Below are positions 48,701 to 61,100 of a DNA stretch of 64,000 nucleotides, in pieces. The notes below the pieces were generated by a model, which did no database searches, was not told the DNA's origin, and saw only the letters and a list, made by a program, of their open reading frames with translations. The first letter of the stretch is position 1. Each line of letters begins with the position of its first letter. This stretch comes from Galaxea fascicularis (Eukaryota; Cnidaria; Anthozoa; Scleractinia; Euphylliidae). The stretch spans positions 6,185,590 through 6,249,589 of the forward strand of contig OX419345.1 in the NCBI GenBank assembly GCA_948470475.1, written 5' to 3'. Position numbers and translations under genes: made by a program.

Positions 48701-51700
48701 GTACGTAACTGGAGATAATTGCAAGAAGTCCTTCTAAGTGGCTTTTGGGGTTACTGGAACTTAGAATCCGCGGCCTTGGACATCGCGAACAAGTAAAAGT
48801 TTTACAAATAAATTTTTCCTAATCTATCTCAAACGAGAAATCAAGAGACTTTTCCGTTTATCATTATTTTGGAGTGAGTAGATCGCAAGCAACAGCAGAA
48901 CTTGTGTTTGGGCAGGCGCTCCTGTCCTTGTAGGATGTCACGCGAGACAAACTCCCGGAAAGAGATCTGATTCACAAGTTATTACGTTTTTTTTTGTTTG
49001 CTTCTCCAAAGTTCTGACTATGGAGGGAATTTCCTCGCCTTCAGTCTACGGGGACGTGTTTAGAAATATTCCCGAAATAATTGAACGGCTAAATCATGAA
49101 GAATATGAGTATTTCCAATGACCCTGAAAACAGTTTTTCGATCTTCAATTCATGTTACAAGCAGGGTTGCCAGTAACACGCATGTAGCTCTGGTCAGATC
49201 TGTTGGATTCAGTCAGTAAAATGTAGATACCCCCAAAAATAACGAACTCAAACCAAACCATTTTGCTTAAGGAACTCAGTCAATATTTCGTCATAGAATT
49301 TAATAATGTGTACGATGATGTTTACTTCAGTAGAGAAATTACTACACTGTCTTTTGAAGGCTTTTAAAAAAAGCAATTTTACTCAGGCGACATCTGTTTG
49401 AAAACGTGCTAGAGTAATCGCTTTTTTCCTTCTGCAAGAAACTTCCATTCCTTTAATTTCCGTAGCAAATCGATTAATTCATCATTTTTAACTCATCTTT
49501 CCCGGAAGGTTTCTTTTTATGCTTTAGAGTCAAACTGCGCTCACTAATTACCTTATGAATACAGAAAAGCCGTGAAGATATAAATTTGGTCAATCTCAAC
49601 CTCACTTAACCGAATCCTTGTTAATCTATATTATTTTTAAGGAGAGGTTTGTTGAATTAACTTCCCGAAAAGCAAAAGAATAATAAAATTATTTTTCCTG
49701 AAATTTAAAAGTCAGCCAAATCGCTACACCCTTCCGGACTAGATGACTTTTTGCTGTGATAAATTAAATACATTTAAGCTATATAGAGATTTGTTTTTTC
49801 CGCAGTAAAGTGGCGAATGACAGTACAGTGTCGTTGTTGATTTGCAGATTCCCAGCAGTCGCCATGAATAAACGAAAGATTAAGAAAGACTTTTTGTGAG
49901 CTTATGTTGCGAGTCAAGGACAAAAACGCGCTTTGGTTAATGTTTTTCCGGAATAAAAAAAAAAAACCGCTCGGGGGACAATTTTTTCCCCTTTTGTAAT
50001 TCGTGATATCGCGTGGTCAAATCCACTGTTTATATATTTTTAAATATTGAACAAAGTTTATGTTTTAATTTCCTTGCCAATGGATAGTAGTAAAAATCGA
50101 AAATCAATTGCAGGGTCATTTGTAAAAGAAACGGAAGGGGTCGCAGACGAAGATTGCTTATTCCAAGCGTGAGATGAATATTTTGGCAATTGGCGCTGCT
50201 TTTAGCGCTGTCTCTTTGTTCTTTTTTTCTGATTCAATTTCTTTGGCGCTTGCGCTGATAAGCCGCCCGAAGCATAGAAACTTCTTCGTATTAGTGTTTG
50301 AAGTCAACAAAACTTTTTAAGTCAATTTTCAATGCAGCCTGTCTCTAAAACTAACTTAAGTCGATTCTTTTTAATACTTACAAACAAACGGTTTCTTTTT
50401 GTCCGCGTAAGGACATTGAATCGGTTTTTAACTTACCTGGGTTAAAAAGCGCGAGAGCTTTCAAAAGACTAAACTCGGCCACATTCAGATCCAGCTGGAC
50501 AAGTTTGAAAACAACCTCATTCAACTTCCCGATGTTGTGGAGAACTCGATCCAGGTGTTCTGGAGATGTTTTTTCCACGACTTCAGCGACCAAAGGCGCT
50601 ATTTCGAACGGCATGGCCCACTGTACGAGGTTTATCACGAATACTTTGTACCAGTTTTCCTGTAGAAGAGACACTTGGTCGAAATGCGACAGTTCTGCAA
50701 AGTGGCGAACGTTCTTGGCCCAGTGTATGGACATAAACAACAAACGCGCGGCGATTTCGGACGTGTTCTCTCGCTGCACCGGTAGATTCGGAGCACCGTT
50801 GCTGTCGCGGCCATAAGAGTTGTTTTCGTCTTTAGGCAGCCTTGAATCGCGTTTCAGTTGTGGTGTTTGGTAGGGCTCTACAGATTGGAGGTGGTAAACA
50901 AAGTCCGACAAGGAAATGAAATCCGTCTCTCGACGAATGTCCCCCTTCATCTGTTGTCGACGATTTCGTCGTTTTCCCTTTTCGAAATCTTGCGCCCTTG
51001 TTTGTTGTACAGCTACAAATAGCGCAAAGATTGTTCGTCAGTTTTACTATCTCCAGAAAAATAATAACAACGGTTTTTTGTAGCAACTGCACGTCCAACA
51101 ATAAACCTATTACTGCTCAAGGGCTTTCCTTTTATCACTACATTTTTGGATTTCATCTGCCATCCACATTATGTCTCAGAGAGGTTTGACTATAGCTAAG
51201 TGAATACCAGTTAAAACGTCGCTAGCGAAGCCTTGTGACATCTAAACAAAACTGAGCCTTTGTGCGAACTGATACCAACAACAAAAGACATATTGACTTT
51301 AGCGAGATTTCAACATTTCATCTTACCTTGCTGTTAAAGAAACTTTAATTGAGCTGTTAAAGCAAACATTTTACCAACAGAATTGCCAAAAGATGAAATT
51401 GAAATAAGTGTTTAAGACAAGTAAACGGAATTCGATTCGAGCTTGGGCTGTCTAATTTCAGGAACCTTATCCAAGAGTATCCTCCGCTTGAAAATAGGAA
51501 TCCGCGTGAATTTACAAAACAAAATTGATTGAAATGAGGCAAAAAATGTCTAGCAAATTAACCGGAAAGGGTGAACTTCGAAATGATCTATTTTTCACGA
51601 CCTCGATGCCATTCAACTCAATTTAGGAAATTTATTTTTACGCCACGGACTCTAGTAGTTATGTTGGCAGAACCTAACAGGGTTGACCGATTGCACACTT

Positions 51701-52021
51701 AACACATTTAAGGCACAAATAAAGACCCACATTTTCCAACTGCGCGCAAATCGTGCTAGACAATAAAGTGATCAAAGGAAAATAAACGCTTATGTGTTTC
51801 TCACCTTCTCTTTTCATTCCCACCCTAAGACATTTCTTCATCCTGCAATACTGACAGCTATTTCGGTAGCGTTTATTGACCGGGCAACACCCAGACACCC
51901 TGCAAGTGTAATACAGCCGCTTCTTGATGCTTCGTTTAAAAAATAACTTACAGCCTTCGCAAGTATTCGCGCCGTAATGTCGTCCTGTAGAGTGGTCACC
52001 GCACACTGAACAAATCTCCAT
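45752..52021 (-). CDS. Nuclear receptor, NR2F/COUP-TF-like
   Basis: Zinc-finger transcription factor acting on DNA hormone-response half-sites (family knowledge). Three exons: 52021-51805, 51012-50437, 46053-45752, totalling 1095 nt, 364 aa plus stop, phases consistent (REA|V and NP|DID junctions). The DNA-binding domain starts almost at the N-terminus: first finger Cys 4, 7, 21, 24 and second finger Cys 40, 46, 56, 59, then KVGMKRE-like RVGMKRE. The P-box reads EGCKL. A hinge rich in KRRNRRQQ follows. The ligand-binding domain (about 150-350) has [11 protein letters not shown] ... [10 protein letters not shown], the NR signature, and ALEEYIRVQ, as in COUP-TFs. The A/B region is only three residues. 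An in-frame TGA at 52073-52075 with no ATG after it supports this start unless a 5' exon is spliced. The stop TAA overlaps an AATAAA word. NR2F is the best fit; NR2E is less likely. Confidence 0.9.
46183..46361. mobile_element. Palindromic MITE, copy 2 (first copy at 17634-17814)
   Basis: TA flanks both ends (46181-46182 and 46362-46363). Ends GACCCAATGCAAAAATGG and CATTTTTGCTTAGGGTC are inverted. The centre again carries ACAAATTCTTT and AAAAACGAGGTTAGTTGG. It lies in the second intron of the nuclear receptor gene. Confidence 0.9.
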
Positions 52022-55000
52022 TTTGATTGTGGAAGCTAGACTGCCGGGGATTACCTTTATCGGTAGGGTTTTTCACTGACGAAGCAGCGTTCCGGAGTCA
52101 ATAGCAGATCTTGCACGCTTGAGCAATGACCTAGCGATTCTATAACTGACGCCCCTTTAGAATTTATATTGCGCACAGTGAATTATTTGTTGTGACCATC
52201 TTAGCTGAGGCCGTGGCATATGTCATAATTAAGAAACGGTTGTGATGTATGATTGATTAGCAGACCGAATTATTAACATTGAAACACGTCTTGTATTAAT
52301 TTTGTTTTTGAACCTGGGTCGCTTTTCTTCTCGCGGGCACTCGTTGAATATTTATGCCGTGGCTTTTTCTCGAAAACAAAGCGTTGCTTTGACAGAAGGA
52401 AACAGCTTTGAAATACACAGAAAAGTGTGATCCTATGTCTCTCGTTCTGAGATTACGACGGCAAAAAAATATCTATTCGCTCGTTTCCTTTTTTTTTAAT
52501 TTACAAGAAGTGGCATCAAGGGGTCTTTAACTCACGTTCGATCCATTTAGCAAGCAATACAGAAATTGTTTATTTTGATTTCCAAGTAACATTTCATTCT
52601 TTGCAAGATGGGAAAAAAGGATCACTAGTTTATGAGGACTACGCTGTGAAACAATATTCACAGATGTGGCTTTCGCACGCTATTTAAACAAAATATTTCG
52701 ATAAGAAACAGCCTTCCGCCTAAACAAGTGCATCGACAATTTGCTCACATAGTACTTAAATCGGTTCTTTTCTTGTTAAGATACATCCTTGATATGAAAA
52801 CGAGTAGAAAAGCAATTTGTAATAGCGAAGAATAAAGTATTTCCTGTGACGTTGGTTTTTAAAAAACGACGCCTTGTGGAGAATTACCGAAGAAGGTGAT
52901 TGGTAAAGGTCTAAAAAGAACATTAACATTACCAAGAAAATGTTTGTACGGTAAATTGTTATATACAATAATGATTTGAAAAGGCGCAAGTCGTTTTTAC
53001 TGTGAGCTGGGGAAAAGACCACATTTAAATTTTGCCCAATTCGCGTCTTGAATGTTTCAATTTTAAGAGATAATATCGTTTGCGAATGATCATGACAAAA
53101 GCATTCCGGATATCGAGATTAAGAAAACCTTCTCGAAGTAGGCGGCTTAAAAGCAAATCAGATGGAAGTCAGGATCAAGGTGTATGTCAATCGATAACAA
53201 AGGCCTTCCTTTTTAGAAACAAGAGGAACCGCACGCTTAATATTGTATTTGATATGTAAATTTGCACACCAACTTTTGACTCCTCGAAGGTGATCTATCA
53301 GTTAAGCTGAAGTAGACGCTTAACGAAAATTTACTGTCAGACAATTTTAGTTCCCACCTCGCGGTATTTCAATTCACTTTTTACGTCGTGACATTCGCAA
53401 TGAAAAAGAACATTTCAACTAGCGAATAGCCACATTTCACAGAAATAACGACTTGCTAATCAATTAAAAACCCTTGAAGAATGGTTTAAGAAACCTAACG
53501 AAACGGTTCTAGAGCCCTTGACTTGTGCGCCCTGAGGAAATAAATTTGAGTTCTATTCAAAAACGGCAAACAAGCTACAATTTTAAATTTACAGACGGTG
53601 AGAGGTAATTTTCTTACATCTCCTCGGCGTTCGCGGGAACTTTTGCGTTAATGAACAGCTGTGGGATTTTATTCGTGAACCATTAACCTTTCACAAGAAT
53701 AGAAAGAGGGAGGATTTAAACCTAGAATCTAAACCGACCGCCTTAACTTTTCATTTTTTGTTTGATATGTATATACATAACCCTGGGCATTTTTTTCTAT
53801 TTTCATCCTATTATTTCAGCTCGCGTTTATTCCTTTAAGTGTTTTGCGTAAAACAAGATAAACTTAATAAAGAAGAATGGAATTGGAGGAATTACTGTGA
53901 CAGATATTTCACAAAATCAGCTTGCGGATGATAAAGTGAGAAGTATAATTAAATTGTTATTAGTCTTCCGATATTTTTTCTTCCGTTTTGGTAGAATTAA
54001 AATTCATTCACTCGCGCAATTGTACTGGTCGAACGACGGAAAATTTTACAGACCCAGCTGGAACAAGATGTTCATTTAAGGAGCTAAACTCATTAAATAT
54101 TTGTTGTATTTCACGCTAAAGGAACTTCTTTCTTTGTTCCTGAGACAGTAGTTAGAACTTTGTTATTTGTCCAAACGATTTTCTTAATTTTTGTACCTGC
54201 TGTGTTGTAAATTGGATGCAAACAGAATTTCATTTGAATTAAAACACGCACTGCGAATCTCCCCCGAAGCTTTTAGCGTGTTCTATCCCAGCAATACCCA
54301 GCTTGATCCAACAAGAACCACAACTACGATAAAGTGTTACTTATCCGGTACAAACAGGCTTCCTGTGCCTTTTTAGTCGTAAGCTCTCGAAGGAGAACGA
54401 CACACTGATATCATGATTTTCAAAACAAGTTGTTTAAGCGAACTTATTTCATTATCTATAAATATAATGGAATTAGGGGACGAGTCAATAATTCTATTTT
54501 AATTTGCATAATTGTCGCAGAGGATTGGCTGAGTTTATGTCGGTGTTTCGGTGAGCTGGAAAAGGTTCCGCTTTAAACATGTTTCCTTCGAAAAAACGTT
54601 TTAAATTATCATTATTTTTTGTCAGCGGATTTAATAAACGACATTACAAAAGCTCGGAACTGCGTTTCCAGGGAATTAATTGGTTGAGTTTTGTACGTTT
54701 GGATACCAGTTTCTAAATCTGCGGGTGCTAATTATTTCAGTGTTCTACCTATGGGACACAAACACTGCGGCGCGTTGGAAAATTTCGAGCATCAGAAGTT
54801 TTCACATTTAATGCTCTTAGTTCTATTTTCGTGTTATTAAGATCAAGATAATCACCATTTGGGTTGTCGTTCACTTCAAGGTTTTTGTCAGGGAATAATG
54901 AACAATACAATTTGATGTAGATGTCTGAATCGAATCGACTCTGCAATGGGCCTCAAATTTTTCGCAGCCGTATGATGTATTTTTCAGGACGGCTGACAAT

Positions 55001-56587
55001 GCTAAAATTGATTGATGGTGGAACATTTCAATATGAGCAGTCAAAAATATAAACAAATCCGGATTTCTTAATGGAAAAAACTCTCGTCTTCATCTAAAGC
55101 CTCGGCCAAATGATCAAAGATTTTCATAAAACGTCGCGTTTGCCATGCACTGGCAATGTTGGTGGCGAAACAGGCCGGCAACATTGTTTAACCAAATACT
55201 AGACAAAGTGAGCCCACGAAACGTGTTTTAGGTATTGACGCTTAAATTTGTCACTCTTAATTGGTTACCTTTTCACAATCGCCCGAGCGCTTGTGTTTAG
55301 ACAATCAAACATTTGCTCCTTAGGCGAAATGTTTGGTCTAACGGATCAAACGTGAAAAACCATTTTAATACAAAGTTGAACTGATGCGAGGCGACTGATT
55401 AGTCAAACACGAATTCCAACACGATGATCATTGGCGAAAATGTTTGATTGCTAGGAGAGGCATCTTTCTAGCACCTTGCATCATTTGAATGCGACCTTCT
55501 ATTAACTTGACAAAGAAAGAACCGAATTGCTCAGGACAAAGGTTTGCTTAAAACCAACATTAAGATGATGGTTCCTCCACATAAAGAGGTCAGTATTTTT
55601 TCGCAGTTTATTACTGTGAAACTGAAAGCAGGTGTTAGCTTGGGCTATTGACTGGAAACTAAAATGAAAATTAGGGTCAGCCGTGGCTTTTTCCAGAGAT
55701 GACTAGACTACAATTTATTCAACCTAGCTGAAATACGTAAAACAGTGTACGACATTGCAAATTGAAGCTTCTTTATCCCTAAATGTGTGTTTACGCCTAT
55801 TTGTTTGTAGTAACCATGGGCCGTTGGTAAAAGCTGTCTTACACTCGCAGTTATAAAGCGCCCCCAAAGACTTTTAGTTTAGGAAGCACTTTCCTAGAGA
55901 GAGGTCCCTCTAGGGGATGAAGGGTCTGAATATTCCGTATCCATTAATTTTTGGCCCAATTGTCCCGTATCCCATTCATTACTGTGTTTGTATCTCTATA
56001 ATGCAAGGCACTACTGATGACGTCATTTTGGCTAATATGTTTGGTACTAGATATCGAAATCGTACAGTGAATTTTCGACACCAGCGCTTGTGACGACATA
56101 CCTGCAGATTATATGCTCTTTTTTTTTTTTTTTTTTTAATAAGAACAAACTTAATAAGAACATTGAGGCTGAAATCGCTAGAAAAATAAGAACAATTTCA
56201 GAACAATCTGAGGCTGAAATTTTTTTTCAACAAACAAACATCAGTCCGCGACGACAGTGTAAAGCTAATGATTTTCTTTACAATTATTAAATCCAACTGT
56301 TTAATGTTTATCCATGGTTTAGGCACCCTCTAGGTCAGGGTCCCTACAGTGAAGTACTGTAAAGTACGGTATAACCACATTTGGGGCCATTAGAGAACAC
56401 AGAATTTTAAGAACAAAATAAGAACATTTTGAGGCTGAAATGGCCGAAAAAATAAGAACATCGAGCCTGAGCTAAATTTTACTGGTTCTTATTTAAAAAA
56501 AAGAGTGTACAATATTCATGTCAAGGTCATTAGTAATCATGTCATGTATGACCGCGGTGCATGATTTCCAAGGATAATCATGTCGAG

Positions 56588-56997
56588 TTCGCACGCTTTG
56601 TGTGGCTTGCTGTCGGTGAAGAAGCAAAACAAAGTCCAGGTTTACCGTCGCGACATTTTTCTGTCGTTCAATGTATAATAAAACAATTATTAGATTCGGT
56701 TTTGTGATATCCAGAATGATCAAGGACTCATTAAGAGTTATCAGCCGAAGCCGAAAGTTTCGCGTTTTGTGTGGCTCAGTTCCGTCGGTGAAGAAGCAAG
56801 ACAACGTTCAGGTTTGCAAGTGAATGTTTACTGTCGCGACATTTCTTTTTCCATTCAATGTATACAAAAACAATCATTAGATTAGGTTTTTGTGGTATCC
56901 AGAATAATCAAGGTCGAGGTAAGAGTTATCAGCCGAAGCCGAAGGACCGTGATTATTCTGGATATCAAAAAAAAACCTCATCGAATAATTGTTTATA
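56588..56997. repeat. Tandem duplication with inverted third piece
   Basis: Unit A (56588-56757) and unit B (56758-56945) share GGTGAAGAAGCAA, GTCGCGACATTT, TTCAATGTATA, ATCCAGAAT and AGAGTTATCAGCCGAAGCCG in the same order. At 56945-56997 the ATTATTCTGGATATC part recurs inverted. It resembles a rearranged DNA transposon. Confidence 0.8.
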
Positions 56998-57126
56998 ATC
57001 GCATTGGCAAGTATAATTTTTTCACTTTTTGCGCCTTCAATATTGACCAATGAAACTATTTTAGACTATGTTATTCTTTTAAAAAGTGACAACTTTGATG
57101 TTCGATATGCGAGAATTTGTTTTAAA

Positions 57127-57195
57127 TATCCCGCATCCCGTTAATTGTTCCAACAAATATCCCGCATCCCGTTAATTGTTCCAACAAATATCCCG
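57127..57195. repeat. Direct repeat, unit of about 32 bp
   Basis: CCCGCATCCCGTTAATTG and TTCCAACAAATAT occur twice in tandem, followed by a partial third start (CCCGTGTC). Related words CCGTATCC occur at 55935-55975. Confidence 0.8.
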
Positions 57196-58101
57196 TGTCA
57201 CAATAATTTTTTAGTAAAAATAGAACTGTAACCAGGATGAGACATATTAAAATATGAGAACGTTCTCTGGTAAAAAGGTTTAAAACATAAGCTTTCGGCT
57301 ATCAGTCTATAGCCTTTAACGAATGAAGAAATGTAAGCGCGCAGACGGAATATATACAGAAAGGAATGCGAAAAATTTTTATTAAAGTATGAAACAAAAA
57401 GAGGTGTGAAAACGGAGAGAAAAATAAAATGTAAACAAGGTCTAATTACAATAAAATGCAACGGCTTAGAGTTATTTTCCACGTCGAAAGTTTTTGCTGT
57501 GTGCCAGGGGCAAAGTACCCCAAAAAGTGTTTGTAAAGCATTTTGAGCCCTTTGGATAAAAGCGCTATATAAAACCTCATCATCATTATCATTAAGGATG
57601 ATCCTCGCAGTTGTAATTTACTGCAGTTGTTGGTGCTTCTCGCCCCGTTGCTCTGCCTTTCCCGAACACAAAGCAACTGTAGACGACCAAATTAGCATGT
57701 TCCGTGTGACTGAGTTCAACAATCCGGCTCCGTTTGCAACTAAACGAGATCTTGGACTTTGGATATTTCGAATCTCCATTACCAAAACGCTTGTTTAGTC
57801 TTCAGTCTTTACTGTTTCAAAACTTGTCCTTTGACAAAGTGCCGAAGAGAACAGCAATTTTTTTCATCATTTTGTTATATCTCTTTTTCCCAGATCAGCT
57901 GAAAAGTTTTCAGTCGCGATCGACCACCAACCTGATCTGTTCAGCGATGCATCGGTTTAGGGTTCTGTGAGCACTACCAAAGTAAGGGTTTCATCATAAA
58001 TTCGACTGACGTCGAATTAGTTCTTTAAATTTGTTGGTTTTTTGACGGTGGAATTACAGAAGTATCGGCTCAGACGAGCAATACCATCGAGACAGCGAAC
58101 C

Positions 58102-61100
58102 ATGAAAGAATCCGGGGATATTGACGATCCTCACGGTCAAATGGAACGTGAAAACCTACCTACAGTCACTGCGTTTTTATTCTTTGGATGTTTATGCTAC
58201 ACTATGTACGTACTGGTCATTGCTGGAGCACAAGACATCTTAGCGGGAACTTTCACACAAACTTCCTTCGTTTATTTAGCAAGTGTTGGGCCGAATTTTA
58301 TTGTTTGCTTAATTGCACCTTATTTCATGCAAATGATTCCGTACAGTGTTCGTATCACTGCAGTTGGAATCGCATTTCTCAGCAGCTCTCTCGTGCTAAC
58401 TTTTGCCAATCAGATTCACTGGAAATTCGTTGGCATAGTGCTGGCTTCACTTGCACTAGGTGTTGGTGAAACGACAGTCTTAGCTTTAACCTCGTTTTAT
58501 CATGAAGTGTCTGCGACTGCCTTTTCGGCTGGAACAGGATTAGGCCTGGCCATAGCTCCATTATATTACACAGGTAGGTGAAATTATAAACTAAGTAGAA
58601 TTTATATGTTCGTGGTATGTATCGACTCCGGCGAGAGGTTGCTTTTTGTGGCATGGCCATAACAATAGTGACTGCGATTGTACGATACTAAGCCATTGTC
58701 AAAGCTCGTAATTTGCGTAAATTCAAACTTAAATATCTTGCGACTACAGCCACCTAGGACGCTCAATGTAAATTTAAAGGTTTTTCTATCATAATTATTC
58801 TTTGACCAGAGAAAAATGGTTAAGTTTCACATTTCATTGAAGAGCTCGAAGAATTCGCGGAAAGGAACGTCGAATCATACAGATTTTTCCCTTATTTGGC
58901 CTACAAGTTGTAGGACTTGAGTGGTTTTACACTCTCAAAGTTTCGTATGAAGTGTCTGACTTAGCCTGAGTATCAGGCGTTTCTAGGGTGGGGAAGGCAA
59001 ATGAAGAGCGAGAAAGCGAGGGAAGAAACGCCAAACACAAACAGCTTCTCAGAAGCCTTCCTCAGACAGCGCGTGTTAGAATTAGCCAATCAAAATCACT
59101 TCCGGTAACTGTCATGTGTCATGAGAGTAAACTTCAATATGGCGTCTGTAACCCCTGCGCTTGAAGCTTGACTTCCGGTTGACTCACGTGACGTTTCTTA
59201 TTGTCTTTTGACCAATTAGCGTAACAACCAGAATCTGGATGTTGGACACAAGCGAATCAATGGCTTTGTGTTAGGCCCTTCTCCTCTTCCTTCCCCTCAT
59301 CCCCGCTTCCCCGATAGGGCCTGATACTCAGGCTATGTTTGACTGGATTTCGAGGCAATTGGCCATTCCGAAATTCAAAAGGGAACTGGGGCGAGTTTCA
59401 AATTTTAAAGGAAACGATAAATTGACACCATCACATGAAAGATAGCATTGAGCTTAGTCGTTAGACCAAGTTTGATTCTTTTAGGTTGAACAGAGACCAA
59501 GTTATAGACCTTGAAACATGGCTCAAAATCCATACAAACGTCTCTAGTTTTGTGACAGCCTCCCCCAAAACCATGGTTTTTGGGGACGCAGCCTCAAAAT
59601 TAGAGTGACGTTTGTATGGATTTTGAGCCATGTTTCAAGGTCTATAACTTGGTCTCTGTTCAACCTAAAAGAATCAAACTTGGTCAAACGACTAAACTCA
59701 ATGCTATCTTTCATGTCATGGTGTCAATTTGTCGATTACTTCAAGATTTGAAACTCGCCCCAGTTCCCTTTTGAATTTCGGAATGGCCAATTGAGCGTTA
59801 AAAAAATAAGTGGCATTGCATTTCTGTTGCTATGATAACAGCTGTTGCTTAGAAATTGATGAAAAAGTCAAACGTCAAAAAGATGTTTTAGTGTCGAGGA
59901 AATCGAAGCCTGTCTTTTTAAAGAAATTTCAACTGATTTCAACAGGTAAACCGCAAAGCCAAGAAAACTGCTGCGAGCCTCCTAACCTAGCCTCGACATT
60001 CTTACCCTTTCAAAACCCTTTCACCAAGTGAAGTGACTCTTAGCTTCTTTGATTTAATTGCGCTTTTCATCAGGAAAACAAGTAACAGGTTAATTCAATC
60101 AATCAACCAACCAGTTCACTTTAGTCAAGTATCAAAATACTAACAGTTAAAAACACTAATTGGGGACATTATCTAGAGTACATATTTTCGCGCCAAATGG
60201 AGAATATTGTTTATCGAAAATTATAAAAATAAGTTTGTGTTATGTGATTGTATATCAGACGAGAAGAAATGAGGGAAATTGTACAGTTGGTAAACCAGAG
60301 ACTAGATCGCTCAGCCCCACCTCTCTCACGGTCCCTGTTCCCTCTGATAACTTGTATGATTCTGTTTTGTAGCCATGACAACATGGGCCTGCGTTTCGCC
60401 AAAGATCGCCTTTGCAGTTATGGCGCCCACCTCTGTTTTGATCTTTGTCTGCTATTTTGTTATGGACAAAAAACATTTGCGATCTGCTAGTCCTCCCGAG
60501 GGTGAGCATACTGGAGTGGAGTATACTGCTCTTCACACCAAAGGTAAGTGCATGTGCGTTTCCAATCTTTCAATTCAGAGCACTTTCGTTTGACGCCGGG
60601 GCGCGAGCTTGTTTTGCTTCCCACTCTGGATGCTGAGAGCTCGTAGACTACTTGCTCCATAGGAATAGCGGGTAAAATTGTACGCCACTGACGAGCTTGA
60701 GGTGCACTGTTGGACAAGACTGGAAGAAGGAAACAACGACAGTGGCGCCACTGCCTGTTGGACTGGTACTGTATTATGGTCTCACTCTTTCAGGCCCTTT
60801 AAGGGGCCGCAGGGAGGAGGAGGGGCGATGGGTGCACCCGCACCCTCCCCTCCCCGCCACAGGCTGTGGAGGTCCACTTTTCAGTTGACCAACAGAACCA
60901 GCATGACACAAGAGAGGCTCTCCTCACTGGCCCTTATGCACATCCACTATCTAACAGACATTGATCTGGAAGAAGTTGTGGATGTGTTTGCTAAGAAGCA
61001 CCCAAGGAGGCTTGAGTTTGGGACACTCCCAAAAGATCGTGATGATCAACAGCAAACCCAGTGCCACTCGGTTTGCTGTTGATCACGGTCTACTTTAGGG

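Larger units (their letters stand above)
52022..58101. other. Long intergenic stretch between divergent nuclear receptor and CLN3 genes
   Basis: No gene is supported over 6 kb; open frames are short and AT-rich. Visible features: the receptor upstream region (52022 to about 52200), a poly-T run (56114-56137), repeated AATAAGAACATTGAGGCTGAAAT-type words (56140-56215 and 56410-56470), a tandem duplication (56588-56945), and a 32-bp direct repeat (57127-57195). Confidence 0.6.

Noticed and set aside
60678..61082. 134-aa open frame in the CLN3 intron as a gene
   Set aside because: Only the hAT-like tail is recognisable; the N-terminal half is Gly/Pro-rich low-complexity reading and there is no promoter or splice evidence.
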